Source: Pseudoalteromonas sp. XI10 (GTDB lineage: Bacteria; Pseudomonadota; Gammaproteobacteria; Enterobacterales; Alteromonadaceae). From it: a stretch of DNA of 64,000 nt. Positions 36,159 to 45,976 of the stretch are shown in pieces (positions within the stretch are counted from its first letter, which is position 1; each line of letters starts with the position of its first letter). The DNA lies in NCBI RefSeq assembly GCF_001469895.1, contig NZ_LOPY01000051.1:186001-250000 (forward strand), in the 5' to 3' direction. The notes below the pieces were generated by a model. The model saw nothing but the letters and a program-made list of their open reading frames with translations. It ran no database searches and was not told the origin of the DNA. Made by a program: the position numbers and the translations under genes.

Positions 36159-36320
36159 ATACCAATTCGCTTAATTGAGTAGTCTATTTTGAGGCAAGAA
36201 GACCTTGTTGATAACAAGGCAAAAATTTCGTGATTTAGTTGCTCTAAATGAGAAATTTTTAACGCAGGTAGCGACAGGTTTAATCCCTCAAAATGATTAA
36301 GTATTATTGCGGATTGGTAT
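36159..36320. repeat. MITE-like palindromic intergenic element (about 162 bp)
   Basis: The segment begins ATACCAATTCGC and ends GCGGATTGGTAT, terminal inverted repeats that differ by one base. The inverted similarity goes further inside: TTAATTGAGTAGTCTATTTTGAG at the left relates to CTCAAAATGATTAAGTATTATTG at the right. It has no open reading frame of its own and fills the gap between the GH109 terminator and the peptidase stop codon. I recall similar elements, with TACCAAT ends, in intergenic regions of Pseudoalteromonas and Shewanella genomes. Confidence 0.7.
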
Positions 36321-37768
36321 TAATCCTTATTGTTTGCGCGTAAATCTAGCGCTGGCGCTCTATCACCTATCTGAGGGTAATATTTTACGTCCCCTTTACG
36401 CTGTTTAAACTCCGCTTTCGCTTTTTCAATTAAACTCGGATTTTGGTACAACTTTACCGCGCTCAAAGCAAGAGTTTCAGCGGCAAGAATCATCCCTTTG
36501 TGGCCAATCGAAGTACCACCAGAAGCAACCGCCTGCCAACTATGAAATGCTGTTCCTGGTACCCAGGTTGAAGCAATCAGGCCCGCCGTTGGTACATTCC
36601 AACTCACATCGCCAACATCTGATGAGTAAGTGCCTGCGTGCACCTTATCGCTTAGAGGCATTATTTGCTTTTCACGACCTATAATTGATTCAGCTTTTTT
36701 ACCTAAAGTAGGACGGATCTGCTCTGCAAACGCCTGTTCTTTTTTAGAGTATTCAATACCACCAAACTCACTCATGCTTTCGTGCATAACATGGGCTAAC
36801 GTCATATTAGGTAAAATATCCCATACCCCCGAGACGACTTCCCACTCTGCTTTGGTGCCAGTACCGAGCGCAGCTGCTTTTGCGGTGTTTTCTAAGCGCT
36901 GCCAAAGCTCTGCGAGATCTGCGGCTCTTGGCGTACGAAGGTAGTAATAAACCTCTGCAAACTCAGGCACAACATTAGGTGCACCACCACCATTAGTAAT
37001 CACGTAATGAATACGCGTATCAGAAGGCACATGCTCACGCATCATATTAACCATGTAGTTCATTGCCTCGACACCATCGAGTGCTGAGCGGCCTCTTTCT
37101 GGCATCACGGCGGCATGCGCAGCAATCCCTTTAAAACGGAATTTTGCCCCTTTGTTTGCTAATGACGATGTCGCATCCGCATTGTTTTGTGATCCGGCAT
37201 GCCAATGTAGAGCAATATCAACATCATCAAACAAACCATCACGAACCATATACACTTTACCTGCTCCACCTTCCTCAGCAGGGGTACCATAAACCCTTAC
37301 TTGCCCTTGCGTACCTGTTTCTTCAAGCCAGCGCTTGATTGCCATTGCAGCTGTCACAGAGCCACCAGCAAATAAGTGATGACCACAGGCATGGCCCGCT
37401 TGCTTGCCTGCAATTGGGGAGTGAGCGGGTTTCGCGTCTTGCGATAGCCCAGGCAAGGCATCCATTTCAGCCAAAATACCAATCACAGGGCCTGAATCAC
37501 CATAACTTGCAACGAAAGCTGTTGGCATACCTGCAACGCCTGATTGAATATCAAAACCAGCGTCTTTAAGAGTTTGCTGCATTAACGCGCTACTTTTATG
37601 CTCTTGAAATCCAACCTCTGCCCAGTTCCATAAATTATCGGCAATATTAATCGCGGGCTTTTTAAGATCATCAAAATAACCACTAACACGCTGTTGCTCA
37701 TTACTTGCCTGTGCAGACTGAGAAACTAAAACACCAACAGCTAACATACTTAATGCTAATTTTTTCAT
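36320..37768 (-). CDS. Exported M20D-family peptidase/amidohydrolase (AbgB-like)
   Basis: The 482-residue product has a signal peptide (MKKLALSMLAVGVLVSQSAQA), the metal-ligand motifs ILAEMDALPGL, HACGHHLFAGG (HxCGHH), PAEEGGAGKVYM and HWHAGSQNNAD, and the dimerisation-domain RFKGIAAHAAVMPERGRSALDG. This is the amidohydrolase M20D layout of aminobenzoyl-glutamate hydrolase subunit B and related N-acyl-amino-acid hydrolases. Periplasmic location is inferred from the leader. Substrate is unknown. The stop codon touches the edge of the MITE-like repeat, suggesting the element inserted directly downstream of, or into, the gene end. Confidence 0.9.
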   Translation of the reverse strand: MKKLALSMLAVGVLVSQSAQASNEQQRVSGYFDDLKKPAINIADNLWNWAEVGFQEHKSSALMQQTLKDAGFDIQSGVAGMPTAFVASYGDSGPVIGILAEMDALPGLSQDAKPAHSPIAGKQAGHACGHHLFAGGSVTAAMAIKRWLEETGTQGQVRVYGTPAEEGGAGKVYMVRDGLFDDVDIALHWHAGSQNNADATSSLANKGAKFRFKGIAAHAAVMPERGRSALDGVEAMNYMVNMMREHVPSDTRIHYVITNGGGAPNVVPEFAEVYYYLRTPRAADLAELWQRLENTAKAAALGTGTKAEWEVVSGVWDILPNMTLAHVMHESMSEFGGIEYSKKEQAFAEQIRPTLGKKAESIIGREKQIMPLSDKVHAGTYSSDVGDVSWNVPTAGLIASTWVPGTAFHSWQAVASGGTSIGHKGMILAAETLALSAVKLYQNPSLIEKAKAEFKQRKGDVKYYPQIGDRAPALDLRANNKD

Positions 37769-37996
37769 CGGATTTCCTATTTATTATTATATGACTTAAC
37801 ACTTCCCCTTCATCCTAAGCGCATTTTTAAGTCGCTACAATCTTACACCTTAAATATTTAGCCCTTTTTGTTTGTATAGATAAGTAATTATGAATTAGGT
37901 ATGCAATCAATGAACTTTACTGCAGAGTGGTTCTAGCTACTGTTGAGAAACTTTTCGATAATTACCGTTTGATTAATGCTGAATCAACTTTGCCCA

Positions 37997-38028
37997 CAAA
38001 AAAAGCCCGCAACGTCAGCGGGCTTTTT
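37997..38028 (-). terminator. Rho-independent terminator of the M14 peptidase gene
   Basis: GCCCGC and GCGGGC stem, extended by A:T pairs to about 11 bp, with a 7-base loop and T-runs on both sides. The nearest upstream gene on the minus strand is the M14 peptidase, whose stop is 16 bp away. Confidence 0.85.
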
Positions 38029-38043
38029 GATTAGGCCTTTAGC

Positions 38044-40722
38044 TTACTGAGCATGTGCTGCAGCGCGGAAAATCGTGTTAGTTAACAGCACATTCATGCC
38101 TTCAAGGTAAGCGCGATAAGTTGGTGATTGTGTAAAGCCTATCACCATGCCTTTGCCTTGCGGTTGATGAACAAGCAATGGCTTATACGCAAGCTGTGCT
38201 TTATTTTGCTGCCATAGATAACCACTTGCTAGCACATCATCTTTACCTGTAAACCAGGCTAAGTTTTTACCTGAGTTCAGTTTTATTGGCGTGTAAATAT
38301 CATTACCGTAAGCTACCGCAACAAGGTCTTTATCAACCCCAGCGGTTAACCAATGCTCTTGGTCTACTTCAACATTTGCAAGTACACCAGCTACATAGTC
38401 TGGCGATGTATGTGGCTCAATGCTCGCTGCTTTTAAATCATCGCGAGAAGTGAATAACTGCCCTGCCACTTTACTACTTTTATCATCATTGCTACTTGCT
38501 TTATCTTCTCGATAAGCTTGCTCGCGTTTAACATCTAACAAACCGTAATCAGCATTAGTGGTAAAGCGGTTAGCATTACCTAAGGCAATCAACACGCCAC
38601 CCGCTTCAACCCAGCTTTTCAAATTAGCTGCACCCGATTTACCGAGTGCTTGCTCGTAATTACCTTCTGGTAAAATAAGCACTTGGTAATCACTTAAATC
38701 GGCCCAAGCAAGCATGGGTGTGCGAATAGCTGTCACCGGGTAGCCAAGCTGTCTTTCGATAACAAAACGAGTGTTACCGGCGCTTAGCTCACGAGTAGCT
38801 GCATCCCATGCAATCGCCACTTTAGGTGCCAGCATAGGCACTGTTTTGTTACTACCAAAGCTTGGGCCTTCAATCACCCAACTTGAATCAACACCATCAA
38901 CTATTGCACCTGTTTGCTCGGCAATTTGGCTAATTTTAGTCAGTAAGTTTTTATCGTTTAGGCGCTTTTCGATTACTAAGCTACCCGCTGGATAGTTAGT
39001 TTTATCACCTAATACAAATGCTTGGTCAGCACTTTTCAGTTTAATGCCAGCTTGCAGTGCTGCTGTTAAAAAGCGTGCTGCGGCCGTATCACCCCAAGCA
39101 ACAATATAAGCTACTGAGGCTTCTGGATTATTCACTTTGCCAAGCAATGTGTCGTCGGCCTGAACTGCTTTGCTATCTGCGCTAACTGCGCGACCACAAC
39201 TATCGCTATCTACATTAAACATCATCGGCAGTGACCAACCTGTGACATCGTAAATTTCATCACCTAGGTTACGAGCACGACGTCTTTCTTGCTCTTTTAC
39301 AAATGCTTCAGCCATATCTACTTGGTCTGTAAATGTGGTACGTACAAATACCCCGCGTGGCTGTGCAGTATCAATAAAATAGCTACCCGCTTTATACTTA
39401 ACGCCACAGGCTTTGAAGTCTTCAGTTGCTTGTTTAACTTCAACACCATGCTCAGCCATTAAGGTTGCGAGTCTATGAGCGCCTTCACGGTTACTTTGCT
39501 TAGGTAAGATATAAACTCGCTCTTTGCTATCTTTACCCGAATCAATTGCATCAACTTGATATTGATAAAAGTCACCTAGTAGTTTTTCACGTTGGTTGGC
39601 AGCCCCTTCGGCGGTCGAAATTGAGGCCACAAATTGACGCTTTACAGTATTAAAATAGGTGAGTAGTTCACCGGTATTTTTCTCAAACACGTGGCCACGT
39701 GCAGAGCCTACTTCGTAAGTTGATGCTGATGCACCATAAAATACTGGCCAGCTATCACCGTAACCTGGATAAAAGGCATCAAAGATTTCACGGGTAAAGT
39801 AATCAAAGCCAAACTCATCAAAATACTTCGCATGATTTTGCCCAATCGCATCCATGTTGGCGATTTGGGTTTTCGTCATATGCGGATTAAATGGCTGAGC
39901 AGCCGGTGCAAAGTAGTAAGATTGGTCGCCGCCCATCTCGTGAATATCAACCACCACTTGTGGTTTATATTTATTGATTGCAGCAACTCTGCCTTTACTT
40001 TCAGGTTGAGTAAGCGCTAACCAATCACGGTTCATATCAAACAAATAATGATTTGTTCGGCCTCTTGGCCACGGCTCATTATGCTCTGCACTTAACCTAT
40101 CTGCACTGTGCTCAAGACCCACAGTTGCATAATAACGAGTAACAAAGCGCTCACGACCATCAGGGTTTTGTAATGGGTCGATAAACACCACTGTGTTATC
40201 TAAAATTTTGCTGTTAACGGCATCATTCGGGGCTGCTAGCAAGTGATATGCAGTAAATAATGCAGCATCGGTTGAGCTAATTTCATTACCGTGCACGGCA
40301 TACTGAAGCCACACAGACGTCGGTAAATTTTTAATTAGCGACTTAGCTTCTTTTTCAGAGGTGATACGCGGATCAGCCAAGGCTTGGGTGTTATTGGCGA
40401 GAGTTTCTAATGAGCGAATATGCTCCGCAGTGCCAACCACCGCATAAACCAGTTCACGACCTTCCCAGCTGTTTGCGTACTTAAAAACTTTAATACGATC
40501 AGGCGCAGCTTGCTCTAAAGCGCTAAGATAACGACGCATATCGTTGTAATTGGTGATACGCTCACCTACATCGTATCCGAGTACTTGTTTAAATGTTGGT
40601 ATTTGCTGATTATAAGCCGTGCCCGGCCACATTGCTTCGGTATTCGCTGCACTGGCATTAAAGCTTGCCGTTATTGCCACAACACTCACTGAAATGGCTT
40701 TTATTATTTGTTTGGCGCTCAT
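38044..40722 (-). CDS. Exported M14-family zinc carboxypeptidase-like protein
   Basis: The 892-residue product has a signal peptide (IIKAISVSVVAITASFNASA) and the M14 catalytic domain: SWEGRELVYAVVG, then the zinc ligands YAVHGNEISS (HxxE) and the C-terminal His in VVDIHEMGGDQSYYFAPAA, and the catalytic Glu-type segment ASASTYEVGSARGHVFEK. A long C-terminal region with a beta-sandwich-like or GATase-like part follows (VLILPEGNYEQALG). ATG 40722 has GGGA upstream and is preferred over TTG 40734. Such enzymes are common in marine protein-degraders; specificity is unknown. Confidence 0.9.
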   Translation of the reverse strand: MSAKQIIKAISVSVVAITASFNASAANTEAMWPGTAYNQQIPTFKQVLGYDVGERITNYNDMRRYLSALEQAAPDRIKVFKYANSWEGRELVYAVVGTAEHIRSLETLANNTQALADPRITSEKEAKSLIKNLPTSVWLQYAVHGNEISSTDAALFTAYHLLAAPNDAVNSKILDNTVVFIDPLQNPDGRERFVTRYYATVGLEHSADRLSAEHNEPWPRGRTNHYLFDMNRDWLALTQPESKGRVAAINKYKPQVVVDIHEMGGDQSYYFAPAAQPFNPHMTKTQIANMDAIGQNHAKYFDEFGFDYFTREIFDAFYPGYGDSWPVFYGASASTYEVGSARGHVFEKNTGELLTYFNTVKRQFVASISTAEGAANQREKLLGDFYQYQVDAIDSGKDSKERVYILPKQSNREGAHRLATLMAEHGVEVKQATEDFKACGVKYKAGSYFIDTAQPRGVFVRTTFTDQVDMAEAFVKEQERRRARNLGDEIYDVTGWSLPMMFNVDSDSCGRAVSADSKAVQADDTLLGKVNNPEASVAYIVAWGDTAAARFLTAALQAGIKLKSADQAFVLGDKTNYPAGSLVIEKRLNDKNLLTKISQIAEQTGAIVDGVDSSWVIEGPSFGSNKTVPMLAPKVAIAWDAATRELSAGNTRFVIERQLGYPVTAIRTPMLAWADLSDYQVLILPEGNYEQALGKSGAANLKSWVEAGGVLIALGNANRFTTNADYGLLDVKREQAYREDKASSNDDKSSKVAGQLFTSRDDLKAASIEPHTSPDYVAGVLANVEVDQEHWLTAGVDKDLVAVAYGNDIYTPIKLNSGKNLAWFTGKDDVLASGYLWQQNKAQLAYKPLLVHQPQGKGMVIGFTQSPTYRAYLEGMNVLLTNTIFRAAAHAQ

Positions 40723-40816
40723 TATTTTTCCCAAATGAAAGTATCTGATTTGTACATTACAAAAGTATCGAAAATAAACAAATTAAAAACGTTAGATTGG
40801 CAAAAATTAAAGACAT

Positions 40817-40841
40817 AAAAAAACCGCAGCGATTGCTGCGG
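40817..40841 (-). terminator. Rho-independent terminator of the S46 peptidase gene
   Basis: Minus-strand CCGCAGC-AATC-GCTGCGG stem (7 bp perfect, 4-base loop) followed by TTTTTTT, about 20 bp after the stop at 40862. Confidence 0.9.
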
Positions 40842-40861
40842 TTATTATTAACATAGCGGAG

Positions 40862-43108
40862 CTATTTAACTAGGGTCATTTCATCAAGTAGGTAACCTGC
40901 GTTATCAACTTCTTCCATTAACCAAAGCATGTATCGAATATCAACGTGAATAGCACGGGTGATTTTGGCGTTAAAGTACCAATCTTTGGTGATTGATTCA
41001 TAAGTCGAGTCAAAATTAAGGCCCACTAATTCACCTTTACCATTCATGACTGGCGAACCTGAATTACCACCTGTGGTATCAGCGCTACTTAAAAAGTTGA
41101 CTGGTACTGAGTTAACTTCAAGAGGTTTAGCCGCTTGTGGCTCACAACCAAAGCTGAATAAACTACAGCTGACACCTGGTAAACCTAAGTCACCGCGGTA
41201 GTACGCGCCAAACGCTTGATTTTTGTAAACTTCAAGTACTTTATCAGTAACAACAAATGGTTTTTCACCTGTGTGTTTAGCCACTAAACCACGTAGGGAT
41301 GTAAATGGCGTTTTATAAACAGCATCTGCCGCTGGGTAACCATCAACTTGTGCATAGCTTACGCGTAGTGTGCCATTTGCATCTGGGTAAACTGGCTTAC
41401 CTTTAGCATTATTGAAAGCGATCACGGCTTGCATATACTGCGGGCGAATTTCTGCTAAACGACCCGCCATTTCTTTTTTATCAGCTTCTTGCGCCATGTT
41501 GGTATCGTATAGAGCAACAGCTAACTTTATGAATGGGTCGTTTGATGCTTCAAACTCGGCTACAGATTTACCAATCCAGTTTACACGTGCTTCTACATCT
41601 GTTAGCTCTGTATTAGCATAAAAAGAAGCAATAATCGCTTCAAGCTCAGCTTGTGTAGTGGTATCTGTAATACCTAAGCCGTCGTTTAATGCCGCTACTT
41701 GCGCTGTTTTATCTTGCGCTAAATAGCTATCTAAGTAGCTTAACCATAAGGCTTTATCGACTTCAGGCGTAAACTGTTTTTGTAAACGCTCTAAACGCGC
41801 TTTAAGCATAGGAAGATCGCGCTCTTGATAACCCATTTCGCGCTCTGCATTTGGCTTTTCGCTTTCTTTAGCTAAGCGGTATAAACGAATTGCCGTACTT
41901 AATAAGTCTGCGCGTTTTGCGTAATCAAAGTAAAAATGGCTCTGTTGCTGTGCGTGCGCTTCTACTAATAATGACTTTAATGCGTGATATGAATCTGCGT
42001 AAGCTTTACGCTCAGCACTTTGTGCAAACCAAGCGAGGTACTCTTGTTCTTGCGCAGCTTTAATACCCGGAATATCCGTTACTTTAAAGCCATCTTGTAA
42101 GCCTTCCAGTTTCTTTAAACGGTTGTTAGTGCTTTTTACACGAGAGGCATATTTAACTTGTGCTTGCTCATCGCCTTCACTCTGCTTGGCAATCACATCA
42201 AGAGTCATGTTGTAAGTATTAAGCAGTGTCGGGTAATACCAACTCGCTGAATAATTTACTTCATCTGCTAGTTTATAGCGGCTAGTGCGACCTGGGTAAC
42301 CTGCCACCAGCACGCCATCACCTAAACTTACGCCGTTCGCATTCACTTTTAAGAACGACTTTGGCTCATAAGGTACGTTATCTTCGCTGTAATCTGCAGG
42401 CTTACCATCTTTACCAACATAGCCACGTACAAAGGTAAAATCGGCCGTGTGACGTGGGTATTCAAAGTTATCAATGTCACCACCAAAGTTACCTAGCGCT
42501 TCTGCCGGAGCATACACTAAGCGCACATCTTTGATCATCAGTTGTTTGATCATGAAGTACTCTAAGCCATGGTGAAAATCACGTACCGTACAACGGTAGT
42601 TAGGATCTGACTCACACTCGCTGATCAAGGCTTTGCGGTTTGCTTGAATCGCTTCATAACGCGCTTTGCCGTGTAGATCTGCTGATAAGTTACCCAGAAC
42701 GCGATCAGTTACATCATCCACTTGTTCAGTTACGTACAAACGCTCTTGTGGGCCTGCAGGTAACTCTTTTGACAAGTCAGCTGCTAAAAAGCCTTTTTCA
42801 ATTAAGTTATTTTCTGGTGTGCTGTTATTTTGGATCGCACCATAAGCACAGTGATGATTAGTTACAGCTAAGCCTTTTGGTGAAACAAATGATGCAGAGC
42901 AATAGCCTAAACCAACCACTGCATTGAGTGGATATTGGTTAAGATCTGCCACTTGTGAAGCCGGTAACTCAATACCAACGCGGTCAAACTCGCTTTGTAA
43001 TTGTTTTAATTGATGCGGTTGCCACTGCCCTTCATCAGCGTGTGCGCTACCTACAGCGACAACACCCATTAGTGCTAATGAAGTAGTAATAATATTTTTT
43101 TTAATCAT
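40862..43108 (-). CDS. S46-family dipeptidyl peptidase (DPP7/DPP11-like)
   Basis: The 748-residue exported protein has a signal peptide (IITTSLALMGVVAVGSAHA) and the S46 catalytic parts: SPKGLAVTNHHCAYGAIQ with the triad His, GGDIDNFEYPRHTADFTFVRG with the Asp, and TTGGNSGSPVMNGKGELVG with the nucleophilic Ser. S46 enzymes release dipeptides from the N termini of periplasmic oligopeptides; DPP7 prefers hydrophobic P1 residues and DPP11 acidic ones, which the sequence by eye does not decide. Its own terminator makes it a single-gene unit. Confidence 0.93.
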   Translation of the reverse strand: MIKKNIITTSLALMGVVAVGSAHADEGQWQPHQLKQLQSEFDRVGIELPASQVADLNQYPLNAVVGLGYCSASFVSPKGLAVTNHHCAYGAIQNNSTPENNLIEKGFLAADLSKELPAGPQERLYVTEQVDDVTDRVLGNLSADLHGKARYEAIQANRKALISECESDPNYRCTVRDFHHGLEYFMIKQLMIKDVRLVYAPAEALGNFGGDIDNFEYPRHTADFTFVRGYVGKDGKPADYSEDNVPYEPKSFLKVNANGVSLGDGVLVAGYPGRTSRYKLADEVNYSASWYYPTLLNTYNMTLDVIAKQSEGDEQAQVKYASRVKSTNNRLKKLEGLQDGFKVTDIPGIKAAQEQEYLAWFAQSAERKAYADSYHALKSLLVEAHAQQQSHFYFDYAKRADLLSTAIRLYRLAKESEKPNAEREMGYQERDLPMLKARLERLQKQFTPEVDKALWLSYLDSYLAQDKTAQVAALNDGLGITDTTTQAELEAIIASFYANTELTDVEARVNWIGKSVAEFEASNDPFIKLAVALYDTNMAQEADKKEMAGRLAEIRPQYMQAVIAFNNAKGKPVYPDANGTLRVSYAQVDGYPAADAVYKTPFTSLRGLVAKHTGEKPFVVTDKVLEVYKNQAFGAYYRGDLGLPGVSCSLFSFGCEPQAAKPLEVNSVPVNFLSSADTTGGNSGSPVMNGKGELVGLNFDSTYESITKDWYFNAKITRAIHVDIRYMLWLMEEVDNAGYLLDEMTLVK

Positions 43109-43237
43109 GTTAATCCCAGTCAGTGCAAAGCACTATTCCATTGTTGCCTTAAAAAATCGCGCTAAGACTACCATAACCTTGATTGAGTAAAGGGATATTG
43201 CGATTAAATACGATTGGAGAGTAAAAATAGAGGAGAG

Positions 43238-43274
43238 AAAAAGCTCCTACCGTAAGAATGCAGTTAGCAGGAGC
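43238..43274 (-). terminator. Possible terminator of the DUF465 gene
   Basis: Minus-strand GCTCCT and AGGAGC (43269-43274 and 43243-43248) pair with a long loop and are followed by TTTTT. It is 18 bp past the gene stop. Confidence 0.55.
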
Positions 43275-43291
43275 ATTATTCGATTCATTTA

Positions 43292-43534
43292 TTAAGCACT
43301 GGCTTTTAAAAAGTCATAAAGTTCATCTTTTAGCACGGCGCGTTGATGCTTCTTTTCATGCATGTCCGCATCTTCTATTGGAGAGTCTTGCAACTCAAGA
43401 GAGCGAATTTCTTTATCCATATCATCATAACGTTGCATGGTTTTCTTGAAGTGAGCATCGTGTTTCGCGAGGCTATGGATTAATTCATTAAACTCTGGGA
43501 ATTCATTCAATAACGAGTGTTTTTCGCCTAGCAT
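43292..43534 (-). CDS. DUF465/YdcH-like small coiled-coil protein
   Basis: The 80-residue product is charged and helical. HSLLNEFPEFNELIHSLAKHDAHFKKTMQRYDDMDKEI matches the DUF465 (YdcH) pattern, small two-helix proteins of unknown function, one of which is a regulator of motility or division in other bacteria. ATG 43534 is preceded by AAGGAG and is preferred over TTG 43540. It is a single gene with its own terminator. Confidence 0.88.
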   Translation of the reverse strand: MLGEKHSLLNEFPEFNELIHSLAKHDAHFKKTMQRYDDMDKEIRSLELQDSPIEDADMHEKKHQRAVLKDELYDFLKASA

Positions 43535-43784
43535 GGGCAACTCCTTTAGCTAGAATTTAAGTTCAATTTCACTGTACCACTGCAACATACAGAGTCAACG
43601 CAGTAACCTTGTCCGAGATCAATAATCACAACGATTTAGAAAATATAGCGTTTAAACTAGAAATGTTCCTAAGCTTTAGTCCCATTAAAATCAGGACACA
43701 TGAACGCGTATTTAATTAATATAAGAATAATTCCTAGACATAACTTATTGAATTAGGGATATAATAAAAATCTATGGAGGGATT

Positions 43785-44414
43785 ATGCGAATTGGAATCA
43801 TTGAAGATCATCAACTGGTTAGAGATAGCTTTAAAAAATTATTAGAGCTACAAAACGGGTGGCAAGTTATCATAGAAGCCTGCTCAGTCACGGAGGCAAA
43901 ACTTGCTGTTAACTTAGAGCAACCGAATGTATTTATTGTTGATATATCAATGCATGACGGTGAAAACGGACTCGCATTTCTTACCTATCTAAACACTCAC
44001 TTTCCCGACATAAAAACCATTGTTGCTTCTATGTATGACTACGAGCCTTACGTTAGCAACGCCTTAAAGCTGGGCGCTCAAGGTTATGTTTCTAAACGCT
44101 CAGCATCAGAAGCTTTAATTGATGCAGTCAATTCAGTTATTAAAGGAGGGCGCTATATCAGTGAAGATGTGAAATTTAATACTACTTCCCCCGTAAGCAA
44201 ACTTTCTTTTTTAACACCAAGAGAGAAAGAGGCACTTCCCTTATTTGCCAAAGGGCTAAATGCTAAACAAGTTGCGCAACAACTCGATATGATGCCCAAA
44301 ACAGCCCACGTACATAAAACGAATATATACAACAAACTTGAAGTTACTAACTCATTTGAATTATTAAAAATTGCTATAGATTCCGGGATGATCACACTTG
44401 ATGAACTGGCATAA
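43785..44414 (+). CDS. NarL/UhpA-family response regulator
   Basis: The 209-residue protein has a receiver domain (IGIIEDHQLVRDSFKKLL, phosphoacceptor Asp53 in FIVDISMHDG, Lys104 in YVSKRSASEA) and a C-terminal LuxR helix-turn-helix (FLTPREKEALPLFAKGLNAK, VAQQLDMMPKTAHVHKTNIY). The next gene is a matching histidine kinase that overlaps by 14 bases, so the two form a two-component system. Target genes are not shown by the sequence. A GGAGG ribosome site lies 5 bases upstream of the ATG. Confidence 0.93.
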   Translation: MRIGIIEDHQLVRDSFKKLLELQNGWQVIIEACSVTEAKLAVNLEQPNVFIVDISMHDGENGLAFLTYLNTHFPDIKTIVASMYDYEPYVSNALKLGAQGYVSKRSASEALIDAVNSVIKGGRYISEDVKFNTTSPVSKLSFLTPREKEALPLFAKGLNAKQVAQQLDMMPKTAHVHKTNIYNKLEVTNSFELLKIAIDSGMITLDELA

Positions 44415-45966
44415 GCTCATTTCAACAAAGTATTCTTCACGCAGCTTTATAACTGAAATATTTAACCAGTTATTAGTGTTTGCGCTTTACTTTTTAGCCT
44501 TATATTTATCCTCTTGGGTGAGTAATCATTTAGAAACCGTTGCCCAAAGTAGTGCGATTTACCTGCCAGCAGGGGTGAAGCTTGCATTCTTTGTTATTTT
44601 TCCAGTGCGATTTTGGCCAATGCTTTGGATTGCCTCTCGACTTTATGCGTCGTATTTAGGTGTCTATTACAATGGTGAATGGAGCTTTGATTTATTTCAC
44701 GGTTTCTTTCAAGAATTAACCTATATGGCTATCGTCTACAGCTTTAAGAAAAGCCGCTGGCCACCAAAAATCACTTCTAATTCCGGGGCTTTGTCGTTAA
44801 TTCTACTTGCCGTTTTTTCAGCTTCTTTTAAATGGTTTTTGTTTTCGAGCGCCTTTGAATTCACAACCTGGTTAGAAGGTAAACAAGTACTACAATATCA
44901 ACTGAATATGACATTAGGCGACTTAACGGGAACATTATTAGTGGCCCCGGCATTATTGTTAATTAGCCAAAGCTACAGCCTTGTGCCCTCTCGTCATCAT
45001 GCTGTTATTTTACTAAGCTTATTAGCACTAGCATCTATTTACATTGTTAGTTACCTAGGTCACTCAGATCTTTATCCCTTGCTACGCCTTTGCTCACTTC
45101 TGCCGGTAATTTGGTTCTCTTATAAATTTGGTATTAAAGGAGCAATAGCAAGCGCCTTGGTAAGTAATACGCTGATCGTTGCACAAGCAGGCCTCACCCA
45201 AGATGCGACCAATACTTATATTAGCCAATTATTTATTTTAGCCAATTCAGTAACAGGGTTACTGGTAGGGACCGCCACTAACGAGTTAAAGATCAAAAAT
45301 AATCAACTACAAGCCAGTAACGAAAAACTCTCGGCGCTGCTTGAGAAAAATAAACAGCTCGCTAAACGCATGGTAACTGTGCAAGAAAATGAGCGAAAGT
45401 ACTTGTCTCAAGAACTCCATGACGAATTAGGCCAAAATCTAACAGCACTTAAAACTGACCTGACGGTACTTTCGATAGCGCAACGAAATAATGAAAATAC
45501 CCTCGTTGAAGGCCTAAAAGAAAATGCAAAGGCGATGTATGACTCTGTTTATCAAATTATGCATCACTTAAGACCTAGAGAGCTTGATGAGCTTGGGCTA
45601 GAGCAAGCTCTTAAAGAAGGACGCTTTAACTCTCTGCTAAGTAAAGCATCAATCAAATACGTAGCTGAAATAAACTTAAGTTCTGCAATATCAGATGAAC
45701 ATCAAACAGCTATTTACAGAATTTGCCAAGAAGCAGTCACTAACTGCATCAAGCACAGTACAGCCACAGAGCTAAGGCTCAGGTTGTTGGCTCACGAACA
45801 GTATATACGCCTTACTATTATAGATAATGGAAAAACCAAGACCACACTGCAAGAGTCTGGTGGCTACGGGTTATCATTTATTGAAGAGCGGGTTATTGCT
45901 CTTGGCGGTACATGTACGGTTACTGAAATAGATGGATTTAAAATTGAAGTATACTTTGATATTTAA
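44401..45966 (+). CDS. MASE1-domain sensor histidine kinase (HisKA_3)
   Basis: The protein, 521 residues, has an N-terminal membrane part of about eight to ten helices resembling MASE1 (LYLSSWVSNHLETVAQSSAIYLPAGVK region), a coiled-coil linker (NNQLQASNEKLSALLEKNKQLAK), the phosphoacceptor His near residue 340 in the motif QELHDELGQNLTALK and an HATPase domain with CQEAVTNCIKHS (N box) and GGYGLSFIEERV (G box). This is the UhpB/NarX-like class. ATG 44401 or the TTG just before it may be the start. The ligand is unknown. Confidence 0.9.
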   Translation: MNWHKLISTKYSSRSFITEIFNQLLVFALYFLALYLSSWVSNHLETVAQSSAIYLPAGVKLAFFVIFPVRFWPMLWIASRLYASYLGVYYNGEWSFDLFHGFFQELTYMAIVYSFKKSRWPPKITSNSGALSLILLAVFSASFKWFLFSSAFEFTTWLEGKQVLQYQLNMTLGDLTGTLLVAPALLLISQSYSLVPSRHHAVILLSLLALASIYIVSYLGHSDLYPLLRLCSLLPVIWFSYKFGIKGAIASALVSNTLIVAQAGLTQDATNTYISQLFILANSVTGLLVGTATNELKIKNNQLQASNEKLSALLEKNKQLAKRMVTVQENERKYLSQELHDELGQNLTALKTDLTVLSIAQRNNENTLVEGLKENAKAMYDSVYQIMHHLRPRELDELGLEQALKEGRFNSLLSKASIKYVAEINLSSAISDEHQTAIYRICQEAVTNCIKHSTATELRLRLLAHEQYIRLTIIDNGKTKTTLQESGGYGLSFIEERVIALGGTCTVTEIDGFKIEVYFDI

Positions 45967-45976
45967 ATACAACTAG

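Noticed and set aside
36105..36330. The palindromic element as an insertion sequence
   Set aside because: It is only about 162 bp and encodes no transposase; MITE-like repeat is the better call.
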